Shown here one piece after another: positions 36,701 through 47,942 of a stretch of DNA of 55,863 nt (positions are counted from its first letter, which is position 1; each line of letters starts with the position of its first letter). Location of the stretch: assembly GCA_018398765.1 (NCBI GenBank), contig JAHBMJ010005419.1:1-55863 (forward strand), given 5' to 3'. The notes under the pieces are model-generated. The model was not told the DNA's origin. It saw only the letters and a program-made list of their open reading frames with translations, and searched no databases. The translations under genes were made by a program, and so were the position numbers. The stretch is from Chromera velia (lineage: Eukaryota; Sar; Chromeraceae).

Positions 36701-39700
36701 CAACCAGACTGCCGAGGAGGCTATCCAATTCCGCCTCCAAAGTCCGAGCAGTGCGGTGCCACCCGACCGCCTGCTTCTTTGACTCCCTCAACACGAGCAC
36801 TGCCTCCCCAAGGGCCTTCTTCGCCCTCTCTTCCCCCTGTGTTGCAACCCCCCCCTCCCCAAACCTCTCCAACATAGAGGCTTCTGGCTTGCCGCACCGA
36901 ATCAAGGCGCCTCTGTAACCCAGTGACTGAGAGTGCTTTCCCCCACCCCCCGAGGCCTCCAGCAAATCCAGAAGAAACTCATCAAGCGCATGGTTCTTGT
37001 AAGACAGGACCACCACAAGCCCCACCCCGCGCCCACGCCAGCCGCTCCACTCCTGCACTGCTGCTCGGATGGTGTGCAGCGCTAGGACCAGACACACACC
37101 CACATAAGTTTTGCCAGTACCTGCACGCGCGCACAGACACACACACACAGGCAGGCAGGCGGGGGAGAGAGAGAGAGAGAGAGTTTACGCACAGAAGAAG
37201 GCAAAAAGGACACTTGGATGGAGAAGACGGAGAGACTTCGATCGCCTTACTCTCTTTCCTTTTTCGCAAAGCACAATACAAAAGTCTGTGCATAGGGGAG
37301 CCTTCGTTAACGACTAGAAAGAGAAACAAGGAACTCATCTACTGCAACGGACCACAGCCAACCCACCCACCCACCCAACCGACCTGGCGGCCCTTGAGTG
37401 CAGTGGAGCGATGAGAACAGACCAGCAGCAAACGCTTCCAGCTGTGTCCCGTAAAGCGATAGTACGGGTCTCAGCTCCGTAATTCGAGAGGCCAGCTCTT
37501 CCCTCTGCCCCTCCTCGAGGCTCTGCACGAGGTCAATCTCGCTTCTGTTCAACGCAGCCAGCACAACCGCCCGAATTTCTTCTCTCGGCACCTTTCGACC
37601 GGTCGTGACTTGCAATGGCATCTCGAAATTCACTCCGGAGGAATTCCCAATCAACCTCTCGATAAAGACCAGATGCTTCAAATGGTCTTGAAACGACCCA
37701 CGAGCAAAGGTCGAAGGACCTCGGGAGTGAAAACTCGCAGGTCCAAAACCGCCAGCCGGACCCCCCTCTCTAGGTGTGATGCGCCATCGGGAGGCAAACC
37801 GGGACAATCACCGGAAGTGAGGAGACGAATGCTCATCTCCCCCCGCTTTCGACGAGACGGCTCATCCTCCTGTCCCCCCAGGCGGACATCGACCACCGTC
37901 TCTGCCCACTCGACAGGGGACTCCCTGTTCAGTGGCTCTCCGCATGCGGACAGACGCACAACAGCCAGCATGCCACTCGGCTGGAGACGATAACTCGTCC
38001 TCCAATTCGGTTCAATCGTCGGAGGCTTTCGAGACCTCAACTCCTTCAACCGATACACCAACCCTTGGGCTTTCACCGTCTCTCCAACCACCACAGCATC
38101 ATACACGTCTGTGCTGGCGGCTACTCCTGGAGAGCCAACAAGTGCCCTCTGCTGCTTTGTCACGCAGTCCCGACAAAATGCATCGTGCCCCCTCTGTCTC
38201 CGTGCACACTCCCACGCTGCCTCTCTCCCACACACACCCCTTCCTGGGCCTCTCAGTCGGTAGGTACACGTTGCAGAGCTGCCCTCCTGCACAGGAGACA
38301 AGAGGGGCTCCCCGCACTGTTTCACTTCCCGCTGGGCCCCCGCACTCGCAGCTGCGTTGGCGGGCCCCTGCTGCGGGCATGCGCGGCACTTCGGCCACAC
38401 GGCCCCGGCCGCCCAGTAGAATGCAAGGAGGGTCCACAATCGAAGCAGCTTCTCGCCATAAGCAGCGGGAGACTCGAATGGTCCCTTTGGGATGGCGTGA
38501 ATGTCCAGCCACTCTCCATCCACCAGCCACCCCAGGGTCGGATGCACTTTCCATCCTTCCCAGGGTGTGTGTGTCACGACTGACTCAGATGGCATCACAC
38601 CGCTGGAAGCGGCATCTCCACGCGCTCCCCCCCTTTCCCTTTGAGACGACCGGAGTGCCTCCTGATATTTCGCAATCGCAGCTTGTCCTTGGGAAAGAAG
38701 AGAAGTCACTCTCTGAGCCTGAGACAACTCAGTCCTCAGAATCCCGGCGCATGCCTGCACGAAGTCAGCCTTCAGCTGGTCGGACGTTGAGAGAGACGCG
38801 GGCACGTCTCCTACCTCTGCAGCCTGAGAAGCGAGTCGAAGCTCTAAGAGGCGAACAGAGGTCTCAAGAACTTCCACCGAGACGTTTGTCGGCACAGGAG
38901 GATTCGGTTTCGCAAAGTCTTTGCACAAACGAGCAAGCACGGAAAGAACATCCTGAGGATCCACTCGAGTGCTTGGGGAGTCTGGCAGAGACGCATAGAG
39001 AACGGGAAGGACGTGAGCAGGGCCGGGGGAAGACAGAGCAGCTGCCTTCCACACGTCCCTCCAGACTTCCACGTCCGTCTCTCCCACTGCGAACTTCCTT
39101 TTCGTCTTGAAGGTGGAATCCAGGTAGCGCCAGTACTCCTGTACGTGGGAAGATGGTGTAGCGTGAGAATGAAACGACCCATTCACCCCGCAACCATTTC
39201 TCTCCATTGGATGGGGTCGATCCTGCTGATACTGCTGCTGTCGGTGGTAATGGTTTGGACGTCTTCCGGAATTCGGCTCAGGAGGACGGGGAGGGGGGGG
39301 AATCCATCCCTCACCTCCACCACCGCAGCCTCGCCCCCTCCCTCCTCTATCCCTACCCTCTCTCCCTCTGCCCCCCCTCCCTGTTTGCTCTGCGCCCCCT
39401 CTTCCCTGGGAACAAATACGGGTCTGACTGCAGCGGGCCCAAAAGGGGGAGCAGGGACAGCCTTTTCACTGCCCTGCTCCTCTCTGCCTCCCCTGCCACC
39501 TCGACCCCTTCCCTTTCCCCTCCCCCCTCTTCCGTCTCTTTCATCTCTTCCTCTGCCTGCTGCTGCCGAGCCCCCACCTTCAAAATCCTGACGAGGCACT
39601 CCACTGGAATTCCCATCGGAGCGGGGCTTGAACTGCTGCTGATACTGCGGTTGCTGCGGGGAGGGACGGTTTCGAGTCTCCTCAGGGCCCTTCTTCTGCC

Positions 39701-39704
39701 ACAT
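26322..39704 (-). CDS. ZNFX1-like SF1 helicase with NFX1-type fingers and RING/IBR-like C-terminus
   Basis: Exons: 39195-39704, 37384-39138, 36705-37120, about 33970-36340, 32895-33567, 31827-32601, 27587-31380, 26322-27319, for roughly 3,700 residues. The N-terminus is RGG-rich (GRGGRGKGRGRGGRGGREE), as in RNA-binding proteins. The core carries YGTQLEAF, Walker A QGPPGTGKT (split by the 37384/37120 intron), SYKNHALDEFL, motif II VVVEEACEVMEETL, motif III GDHRQLPA, VSTVDRYQGDEND and motif VI NRFIVACSRARIGFFIVG. These match UPF1-like helicases, closest to ZNFX1. Between Walker A and motif II lies an insertion of about 900 residues, rich in Cys and His. After motif VI come many CGH..C units of the NFX1 type. 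ZNFX1 proteins bind RNA and act in small-RNA inheritance or antiviral sensing; a role here is inferred. The frame breaks near 37690, 29960 and 28030 need an indel, a tiny intron or frameshifting. The exon 4/5 junction is approximate. Confidence 0.85.
28003..31100 (-). other. NFX1-type Cys/His finger array of the helicase gene
   Basis: After motif VI the protein shows many short units with C-x-H and a following C, such as RECGHEQRMPC, PRCGHKLSLRC, LPCGHVTKSRC, SVCGHEAKGPC, LPCGHTCPVPC, FRCGHSVSVPC, PVCGHSIRVQC and RECGHEDTDVDC. This CGH...C pattern is the signature of NFX1-type fingers, here more than ten copies. The frame changes once in the middle, near 29960. Confidence 0.8.
31559..31590. 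repeat. (GA)n microsatellite in a helicase-gene intron
   Basis: It lies between the exons ending at 31827 and starting at 31380. In the same intron, the acceptor at 31381-31402 is itself a (GCAT)n tract, five overlapping GCATGC motifs ending in the splice-site cag. Confidence 0.95.
33685..33905. repeat. (CA)n and (GAAA/GA)n microsatellites in a helicase-gene intron
   Basis: (CA)n at about 33690-33720 and purine-rich GAAA/GAGA runs at 33777-33905 lie between exon 4 (ends about 33970) and exon 5 (starts about 33567). On the sense strand they read GT and CTTT. Confidence 0.9.
33970..36340 (-). other. Cys/His-rich insertion exon inside the helicase core
   Basis: This exon of the helicase gene holds repeated units of the form F-C-x2-H-x-C-x2-C, for example RFCERHSCVTC, MFCNEHLCRLC and DFCAEHSCRVC, spaced about 40-60 residues apart. 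They are followed by a Lys-rich stretch, an acidic Ser-rich stretch and one more Cys cluster (QCCGIAKKSGKRCKSR). The spacing suggests zinc-binding modules. It lies between the Walker A exon and the motif II exon. I do not recognise the unit as a named family. Confidence 0.65.
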
Positions 39705-40421
39705 TGCTGTAAGTGGACTTTCTGGTTTGATCGAGACACGAATGGAAGACTGGCCGTCTCCTAAAACACTCAGAAGTCAACCGAGACACTGCTTCCTCCG
39801 ACTCACAGAAAAATCTTCCAAGGCTCGAGATCACTGACTATGGAGCCGCAAAACCACGAGTTCCTTGCCAGAAACGGTTTTGATTACAATGACCATTTTC
39901 ATTGCACTGCGTGTGGGACAGATTTCAACAGATTTTCGGGGCCCGAAATAGCGGCGCGCGAGCCGAGTTAAGGCAAAAATTAAAACATGCCACCGGCCCA
40001 TTCAAGCAATTGCACATGTCCGTGCGAGTGGCCCTTCCTGTGAGTGCGGGGCCATGCATTGCGGGCCTGCAAGTCCGACCAAGTTGATCGGGCCGTCAAG
40101 CGTCAAATTCAACAGAAGCACAGGACGTTTTTCTGAAGGTTTTTGAGAGCGTCGATGAGTGTCCATACACTTGCTTTACAGCAGTGCTTCAGTTGTGTTC
40201 AGCAGTTGAGAGATCGCATCTTTCCTTTCCTTGCTCATATATATCGCCTTCAAGTTCGATCGTCTTGCTGAAGCGGCAGCTCTTCTTTTCAACCAGCCCG
40301 GCAGTGTTGAGCATGCCTCCCGCTCTACCTGTGTAAGGGAGTGAAGGAAGGCGGCTCAATCTGACCGGAGCCTAGCTGGTTTCAGACAATTTCTAGTTCG
40401 AAGGAGGATCCATAGATCTGC
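39705..40421. promoter_or_regulatory. Divergent promoter region between the helicase gene and COX10
   Basis: 717 bases separate the two start codons. The middle has a short GC-rich patch (about 39940-40090) with GCGCGCG and gggccatgcattgcgggcc. The rest is of ordinary composition. No TATA box is obvious. Bidirectional promoter use is inferred from layout. Confidence 0.35.
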
Positions 40422-43400
40422 ATGGAGTCCTTCGTACCACGGCTGAGAGCTCTGCCCGGCAGGCTTTCCGCCTGTATTGCTCCAAAGAGAGATCTCCAAA
40501 CATCTGTCTCCAGACAGCCCGCACTGGCAGCCGCCAACCCGTTGGCACAAACATGCCGACTTCACTGGGTAAGTGAAGCTTCAACCTTCTGTTCGTTTTC
40601 CGATCGCTGTGGTCTGTCGCGTGCGGCCTCGCTTGGTGTAGATCACTCTTCCTTCTGCCCCCTCCGATTCAATTGCAGCAACTGTCGAAAGGGAAGCTGA
40701 CTGTCTGGGTCGCTCTGAGCTCTCTTCCTTCCTACTTCATGTGTGGCGCCTCCTCTCTTGACCCTGCTGTTGGGGGCCTGGTGTTGGGCACGGCGATGGC
40801 CTCCGCAAGTGCCAACGCGTTGAACCAAGTGTTCGAACGGCACAGAGACAAAGTGATGGCAAGAACGAAGGGCAGGCCCATTCCTTCAGGAAGGATGCAA
40901 CCGTCAGTCTGCTTGAGGTGCAGTGCGGCAGCGATTGTATTGTATGACCGATGGATCAATGGATGAATGTGACCGTTAGTCAGCAGAGACGCCCACTCAA
41001 GTGCATACAGATTGATGAACGGACCGTGTTTTGGGCGGCTGCATCGTCACAAGTGATAGTGCCTGTGCTTCCACCATTATATTTCTGTGTGTGCTTTCTG
41101 TGTGCGCACGTCTTAGGAGCCTGAACGCGAGTACTCTCCTTGTGCCTCTTCAATGATTGACTGCAGAGAGTCTGCATTGAAGTTTGCAACGGTAAGCGGC
41201 TGTGCGGGGGTTGGCCTTTTGTCTACCCTCACAGAGCCTGTCACGGCGCTTTTGGCGGCCGGTAACATTGGAGCCTACGCAGGGGTGTACACACCTTTGA
41301 AGGTGGTCTCGAAATACAATACGCATGTGGGTGCGGTGGTGGGGTCTGTGCCCATCCTGATGGGGTGGACTGCAGCTGGGGTGAGTATGGTCTTCCTTCT
41401 GCTCTGGTGTCCCTTCCTCTCCGCTGCTAGTTTTTGTTTGTTGGGTTTTTTTTCTCAAATTCATTCCCATCCCAACTCTCCGGACTGATCTTTCTTTTTC
41501 CTCCTGCGCGTGGGGGTTGAACTTCGCTTGCCGGCCTCGTCACCGGTGGACTTCGGCTGCTGCCTTTTTCGGTGGTGACGCGAGGGTAGACATGCAAGAC
41601 CCGATCCTTGATGTCTCTCCGGTGGCTTGCTTTTCTGCCTGACTGCCTTCAGGGATCCCTTTTAACACCGGCCCCCTGGGTCCTTTTTGCCATCCAGACA
41701 ATGTGGCAGTTCCCTCATTTTTATGCACTTGCGTGGCTCCACAGAGAGGATTACACGCGGGGAGGGTCGGTAGCGTTGCTTTCCGTCTCCGTTTTGTATT
41801 CTTCTGTCCCTCAATTGAAGCGTACCGCTTGTCTGTGATTCATCAGGTGGTATCAGCATGCATCCCCGCTCTCGGGAAAGCGAGCGAGAAGTCTTTCGAA
41901 AAGAGACAGTGTGTCGAAGTTAACCTCTGAGTGAGGTTCTTTCTTTCCGTGTCTGCAAAGCATACCGCCGGCATTCGTCCACCTCGCCCTTGCTCTCGCT
42001 CTTCTGCGTACATGCACCTCTGATGATTTTTTCTTTTATTTTTTTCCGCCCTGCTTGGATTTGCGTTTCTCTGTGTCCCCACTTGTACTGGCACAACCAA
42101 TGCCTCCCTCTGGAATCAGTGGATCTACGGGCTTGATTGCTTGGTCGATTGATTCGTCTGAGTACTCAAACTTCCATGCGGGCCTATTGCTTCCCGGCTG
42201 ATGCATGCAGCTTTAAGATGTTTCCCCTCTGTGACGAGACCGGAAAGCGCACAGCGGCGATGATCCGACCCTGGCTGTTTGGGTTATCAGCATTGCCGCT
42301 GGTCAGCCTCTGCCTCTCTGTCTCTCTGTCTCTATCTATCTTCCTCTCTTTCTTTCTCTCTCTCTGTGGTTGTTGGAAGAGTTGGAGGGAAAGAAGAGAA
42401 GACAGGAGAGAGAAAAGGAGAAGAGCGATAAGTCAGGTCGGATCGCGACGGGTGCGAAGAGAAGAGACGGAAAGAAAAAGGCTTTATGCACAACACAGGG
42501 AAGAGATGAACAACGCCGCCCTCTATGAGCCAAGACGATTCTGATATTCTTTCCTTCCAAGGCCCTCTGACGGCGCACTGTCTGTGTCGAAAACCACTCG
42601 GCAATGTCGTTTCATGATTTTCTCTTTTGACTGCTTGCTGTTCAGCTGATCGCCTTCCTGCATGCCTTCTTTGCTGTCTAATTTGTGTCTTGTTGGCTCA
42701 TGCATTGCCTTTCTGTTTTCGTTTCGGTACACGAGAGGCTCCATGAGCAATTTCCCTTCTCTCCTCCTTCCCTTCCACCCACCCAGCCACAAAGTTGGAC
42801 TGAATAATCGAACCGACCGACCGAACATGCAGGTGACATCGGCAGCAGGTGCCACCTCGTTCATGTTTGTGCTGAGCGCGGCGGTGCCGAATTGGATTTT
42901 CTACAAGCAGTTCCAGAAATTTGAGGCCAAACCTTCCAGACAGACGGCTCGGACCTTCTTCCTTCACTCTCTCTGGTCCGTCTCCCTGTGCCTTTCTTCG
43001 CTTCCTTCCGTCGTCCCTTCCTGCTTCTTTCGATGTGTCTCCTTTTTTCTGTCTGTCCCTGCAATCTTTTTCCTGTGTGGTTTTCTTTCTGACGGGTGGG
43101 CTGACAGGAAGGGAGATCGAAGTTGCTCAACACGCTCCCCCCACCCGATGGTTCTTCTTTGCTCTGCACCTGTCTTCGCTCTCCTGATTCCAGCTCGTGA
43201 GTGATTCTGATTTCTTGCTTCCGACTTCTTGCTTGACAGTCCCTCCGCTCCCCTCTCCTCTCTTGCCGCCCCGGCCACCGAAAACTGAAGCCCTTCTCTC
43301 GTACTTGACCCACCCAGCCCTTCCTTCTTCTTTTGGTCTTTCCCCTTTCAGAAAGATAACCCACGTAACCCTTTCTATTCCTATCTGACCACTTTCTTTC

Positions 43401-43989
43401 TTTCAGGCACCTCTTCGCTCTTTTGGGTTTAGGGGCCCTGCACACCTTCGTTCCTGCTGTTGGCGTCGGGTCAGCCTCCTCCTCCTCCTCAGGCTGTCCC
43501 GCCGCCACCACTGCCTCTGGGGCATCTGGGGGGGGCCCTCTTTTGAATGAGGGGGGAGAAGGTCAGCCTGGTCCGGGTCGGCAGGAGCCTTGTGGAGCTG
43601 CCGGGGGTCCTCTGTCTTGGTCGTCCCTGGCGTCGTCAATATTCCCCGCAAGCCGCCGCCGCAAGTCAGGGGAAGACCCAGGGGCATCAACAACGGCGAC
43701 CACCCTCCCGCCTTCCTTCGCTCCCCTTCGGGACGCCTTTGAGACTGTGTGTCTGCATAAATGGGCCGTGAAGGACAAACTTGCGGGGCTACCATCCGTG
43801 TATTGCCCGATGGAGTGGACTGCGTGGTTCGGGTTAAGAATGCCGGACCCTGTCGGTTCCGTGTCACCGCCACCAGGCGGTGATGCCTCTCCTTCGAATG
43901 TCTCTGATTCCATCTGCGCAGTGGATGGCGTGGAGGGGGGTCCAGGAGCGCTTGAGCCTGATAAAGCGTTTTGTGAACGAGATCGGTAG
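40422..43989 (+). CDS. COX10: Protoheme IX farnesyltransferase (heme O synthase), COX10
   Basis: Seven exons, 40422-40568, 40679-40902, 41167-41380, 41653-41765, 42211-42301, 42833-42975 and 43407-43989, join in phase to a 504-residue protein ending in TGA at 43987-43989. The enzyme adds a farnesyl group to heme B to make heme O in the mitochondrial inner membrane, the first step to heme A for cytochrome oxidase. The prenyltransferase signature is clear: NALNQVFERHRDKVMARTKG then RPIPSGR, and the second conserved site WQFPHFYALAWLHREDY. GKRTAAMIRPWLFGLSALPL and the final membrane helices fit the family. The basic, Ser/Arg-rich first exon may be a mitochondrial presequence. The last 190 residues are an unusual Ser/Gly/Pro-rich tail with no homology I recognise. 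Acceptors before exons 5 and 6 contain catgcag. Confidence in the family is high. Confidence 0.95.
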
Positions 43990-44324
43990 GAAGAGCGTGC
44001 GAATATTCGAAGTTGCATGATGGTCCCTGACGGGACGCGAACGGCACAGAAGATAGACAGCTTGTCAACGCAGTCTGACTGCGTGGTTGCCGGGCCAGTG
44101 ATCTACAGGCAGATCGAAAAGATAGAAAGAAAAGAACCTCAAAGAAAGAGAGAGTCAAAATTGACTCGAGCAACAGGGGGGAAAGCTTTTCATTTCGTCG
44201 AAGGAATCGATTTGTTCAATGTTCATTCATATGAATCATATCAGCCCTAGTATCAGCCTGACATACCTAGAATCGGTCCTAGATTCACATGCATGGAGCG
44301 TGCATGTTCAATAGGGCTTGGAAA

Positions 44325-44425
44325 AGGTGCACCTCAGAAAAGGTGCAAACCAAGAAGCTGTACCAGATGCACCTGTTTTGCACCAGATGCACCTGATGCA
44401 TCTGTTTTGTACCTGATTGAATGGA
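44325..44425. repeat. Dispersed repeat, copy 1 (GCACCTGTTTTGCACC family)
   Basis: This stretch has several near copies of GGTGCA/TGCACC and the phrase gcacctgttttgcacc. A diverged copy with tttacacctgttttgcacctgat lies at about 46480-46565. The two flank the small gene at 45207-45783. Their orientation and full length are not clear. 43990-45200 otherwise holds no gene I can see. Confidence 0.5.
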
Positions 44426-45206
44426 ATTGGGTGAAAACTGTCAGCGTCATGGCCATTTAACGCGCCGTGGCCCCACCCCCACGGCTCCCCACGGCCCATG
44501 CATGCAAGCGTGTTGCCGGGCCGCGGTGCACACGGAACAAGGCCTATTAGCCGATTTTAAAATAAAAATTGGCTAAATACAGGGCCGGTCATTGAATGTG
44601 CAAGTATGCATGCGCGCTCTCAGATTCTAAAGCTGCTTTCTGCATCAAATCAAATCTATATATGTTGACTTCTTCTCTTTGCAGCATGAGAACTGTTTTA
44701 TTGGCTACTCTATATAACATAAACGACTGTGCATGCATAGCAACGAGAAGCATAAAAAAGCAAAAGGATCAGAACAACAGGTTTAAGTCAAGAAGCTGAG
44801 TCAGTAGACTGAGTTTGTTTGCATGTACAATGCCAAACGGTTTGCTGAGAGGAAAACAGCTTCGCCCACTTTTAGTAGCAATCTAAAGATGAATGCCAAT
44901 ACACTAGGCCAATGCAGTGCTGTACGGAGATTCTTTTTAACATGAAGAAGAGAAGCAGAAACGGCACACATATGTATGGGAACATGCATACACGAAGGTA
45001 CGTTGACTCTCTCCCTCTCAGGTGCAGGTAAGGACTTTTGAAACCTGGTGTCGTATGCTCTTTTCGATTGGTGGGCTCGATCTATCTTAGTCAGTGAGAG
45101 TGGAATTGGCTTGATCATTCAGTTTGGTGCTTTGCATTAGAGAGTGGAACCATTCCGACGGTCGATTCACCACTTCCGTCTGCTGATGGCTTGATATCAA
45201 GTTTGC

Positions 45207-45783
45207 ATGCTTATATACAGATTTGTATCTGTACTATCTGACTTTCTGTCATGCCACGGCTTGTTGTTGCGTTTGGTACTTCCAGAGGGTTTGAAGTCCG
45301 TCTGTGGAGTGAAGTGCAGCTTTCTTAAAGGCGTTTACACCTTTGTTCGCGTGCTGTTAGTTATATCGGTCCTGCGTACCGGTCACTGCGGTGAATCATT
45401 TTTTACTGCTTGGGCTGGAGAGGGCCTGCAGAGCTACAAGCTTCCCGAGTGGAACGATTTGATTCGTTTCCACATGGGTGGCGATTATCCCTGGGTCGGG
45501 ATGATGGGACGCGCTCTGGTGGACAGCTTCTTTTCCTAGCTATCAGGGTGGGCAGTACATTAGGTTGGTGTGGAGGGAGTTGGAGAGTCTGGAGATTGAC
45601 AAAGAAACAGGACAGCCCTCTGTTAACAAAAAAGAAACCAGCAAAGCGAAAGCCGGCGAAAGCCACCGCAAAATTAAAAGACAAAGCCAAAGTCTCCCTT
45701 CCATCTGCCCGCATCAGACCCGAGGAATTTCTGGGAAGAAAGATGACATACTGAAGTTGGTTTTCAAGTGGGACTTCGAGTGA
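45207..45783 (+). CDS. Small unidentified gene, exon structure uncertain
   Basis: An ATG at 45207 opens a 110-codon frame to 45539 (start MLIYRFVSVLSDFLSCHGLL, end GGDYPWVGMMGRALVDSFFS). A second frame from about 45541 follows a good acceptor, cttcttttcctag, and reads YQGGQYIRLVWRELESLEID, then a Lys-rich stretch, to a stop at 45781-45783. The two are probably exons of one gene, but I cannot find a donor that keeps phase. The segment after the cag at about 45429 (SYKLPEWNDLIRFHMGGDYP) looks most protein-like. No family is recognised. Confidence 0.4.
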
Positions 45784-46479
45784 GAGAAAGTCCGTAAGAG
45801 GTTTGCTCTCCCCTCTTCTTTTTCTCCTTTTTCTTCCTTTTCTTCCTGTTCTTCGTCCTGTGTTGTCGGTTCGGGGTGGGGTGGGGGGGTGAATGAAGAG
45901 GATAGCCAGGTTATGATGGGGTTGGGCTCTGACCCTTTGAGATCAGACCCTCGCTTGCATGTACATGCCCTTGCTCAGAGAAGAAATGCAAATCAAGATC
46001 AAAAATTTCTTTTGTTTCATTCTTTCTTCTTTTTCTTTCTCATGAAACTACACCATTTGTCGTTGCTTTCTTCATAAGTTTGCTCCAAAGGGGTATGCAT
46101 GCAGTTTGAAGGTTTTATGGACCATAGGGACAGAACTCGACTACGGTGCAGCATGCAAACGGTGCCAAACATATTCAAATATTGTAAATCCATGCAGGAA
46201 AAACTGTGTTACATTGGGCAGGTCAAAAACGTTACTTAAACTGGCCCATAAAGAGATGAAGTCATGAGACAATTGGAGACATGTTCTTTAATTGGAGTAA
46301 AAAACTTTTTTTTACCTGTCATCGCCTTTTTACTCAGATTTTAGGCTGTTTTACATAATAAAAGTTTGTGTAGCTAATCTATATTATAAAAAGCTCTTAG
46401 GCCTTGAATGAGGTACCTTTTGGCCGCTAGAAACACTAGAAATCAGCCCTAGAAACCTAGTTTTTATAAGGTAAACGGT

Positions 46480-46565
46480 GCATCTTATTTTACACCTGTT
46501 TTGCACCTGATTTAAGGTATAAACTTATTTTTGCACCAGTACCAGCACCTTATACACCTTTTCTC
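46480..46565. repeat. Dispersed repeat, copy 2 (GCACCTGTTTTGCACC family)
   Basis: A diverged relative of the copy at 44325-44425, sharing cacctgttttgcacctgat and repeated TGCACC. It lies in AT-rich DNA (46080-47940) that has no gene I can see apart from the MITE-like element. Confidence 0.45.
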
Positions 46566-46754
46566 AGCCTTAATGTTCAATTCAACTTTGAATTCTACTA
46601 GTGATGCATGAAGTTGGAAGCCGCGAGTCAGTCCCCATCATTTAAGTCGACTTGCAATCGTAAATTGATTTGTAAAATAACTGATTCGTTCTTTAGTTGA
46701 TCTTTACTAAGGGGCCTAGTAAAAGGCTTTATTATGCATTAAATCCTAATGTCC

Positions 46755-47115
46755 CTAGGCGTGGTTTATACATACATACATTCTTACATACATTCTAGAC
46801 TTAGAGAATATAATGTATACACAATGTATATAAAGAACATATTTAAAAAAATAGTATTCAACTCCGAGTCTAGGTTTATCACTAGTTTCTAGCCTATATA
46901 CTAGACTAGTTTAGTAACAGTCTGACCAACTAGTAAACTGACTATATAAACCTGACTAAAAACTTAACTGACATTGTCTAAGGCATTGTTAGGCATTGTC
47001 AGGAATTGGATTTTAAAAATGGCGTTTACAACATTAGTTTACATACATTACATACATACATACATTCTTGATGAACAGAATTTAATGTATGTATTTATAT
47101 ATAAACCACGCCTAG
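46755..47115. mobile_element. MITE-like element, 361 bp with 16-bp terminal inverted repeats
   Basis: The left end reads CTAGGCGTGGTTTATA (46755-46770) and its exact inverse complement TATAAACCACGCCTAG closes the element at 47115. Next to the ends are TAATGTCC (46747-46754) and TAATATCC (47116-47123), an 8-bp direct repeat with one mismatch that looks like an aged target-site duplication. TACATACATACATTCTT-type repeats lie just inside both ends. It has no open frame. An 8-bp duplication is typical of hAT-type elements, so a non-autonomous hAT MITE is the first guess. Confidence 0.65.
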
Positions 47116-47942
47116 TAATATCCTATAATTAAACTAGTAATTAAATCTTATATACAATTGATTTCTATATATACCTATAGATATATACATGTATGCAAAT
47201 TTAATTTTTTTAAAATACAATATTTTATTGTTATTATACATTTTAATTTTATTTTAGATTTGACCAGAGATCTAGCCAAAGATTTGATTAAATTGATTTT
47301 AGAATTAAATTAAAAGAGTTTAGGAAGGAATCGGAAGGACTGATCATAGTTTAAATCATAGCAATGCCTGCATGCAGTAGAGCTAGCTTGAATATATACT
47401 CGCATCTGAATGTCACTATAGCTAAATACATCGTGGCCAGGGAAACCAGACGGGCCACGGGGTGTGGTCTGAGCCTCAAGAGTGAGGCACACCCCTGTGC
47501 CGTTTGTGGGGGCAACCTGCGCCGACCTCTATAAGACAAAACAGCGACAGTGCTCTAGGGTACCACTAAATCACTTATCACTTCACTTACTTAAACTAGA
47601 CCATAAATTTGACCGCAAGATCGGAACTAAGAATCTAGGATCGGAAGTATAAGATCGGGAACAAACTTTTATTTCAATATATTATATATTCAAACCATAA
47701 GCTAGACTATAAATGTAAAGCTCGATGTGAAGCCTAGTGTCAAGCTTCGATTGTCAAATTTCAAAGCTGCATGCGCAAACTTGACTAACTAAAAACATGC
47801 GCATTTGTCTGTGTTTAGTTGAAATTGGTTCCGACTGCAGGGTCTTTCAATAGCCATGTCAAACTGGTTGAGCCTTTCCCTAGGCCTTTCCCCTCCGTCG
47901 TATCAATCCATATTGGACTGAATGCATGGATGCCATGCAGGT

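Noticed and set aside
37932..39110. Plus-strand open frame of 392 codons
   Set aside because: It is the shadow of helicase exon 37384-39138 and has no domain or start context.
44800..45118. Minus-strand open frame of 105 codons opposite 44.8-45.1 kb
   Set aside because: No splice context, no domain, and mixed AT-rich composition like the spacer.
45519..45539. A 21-nt intron (gtggac...cctag) in the small gene
   Set aside because: Removing it keeps the wrong frame and leads to an early stop.
45430..45783. Resemblance to ribosomal protein S19e (LPEW motif and an LE.LE segment)
   Set aside because: Only a few residues match, the conserved middle of S19e is missing, and the exons do not join in phase.
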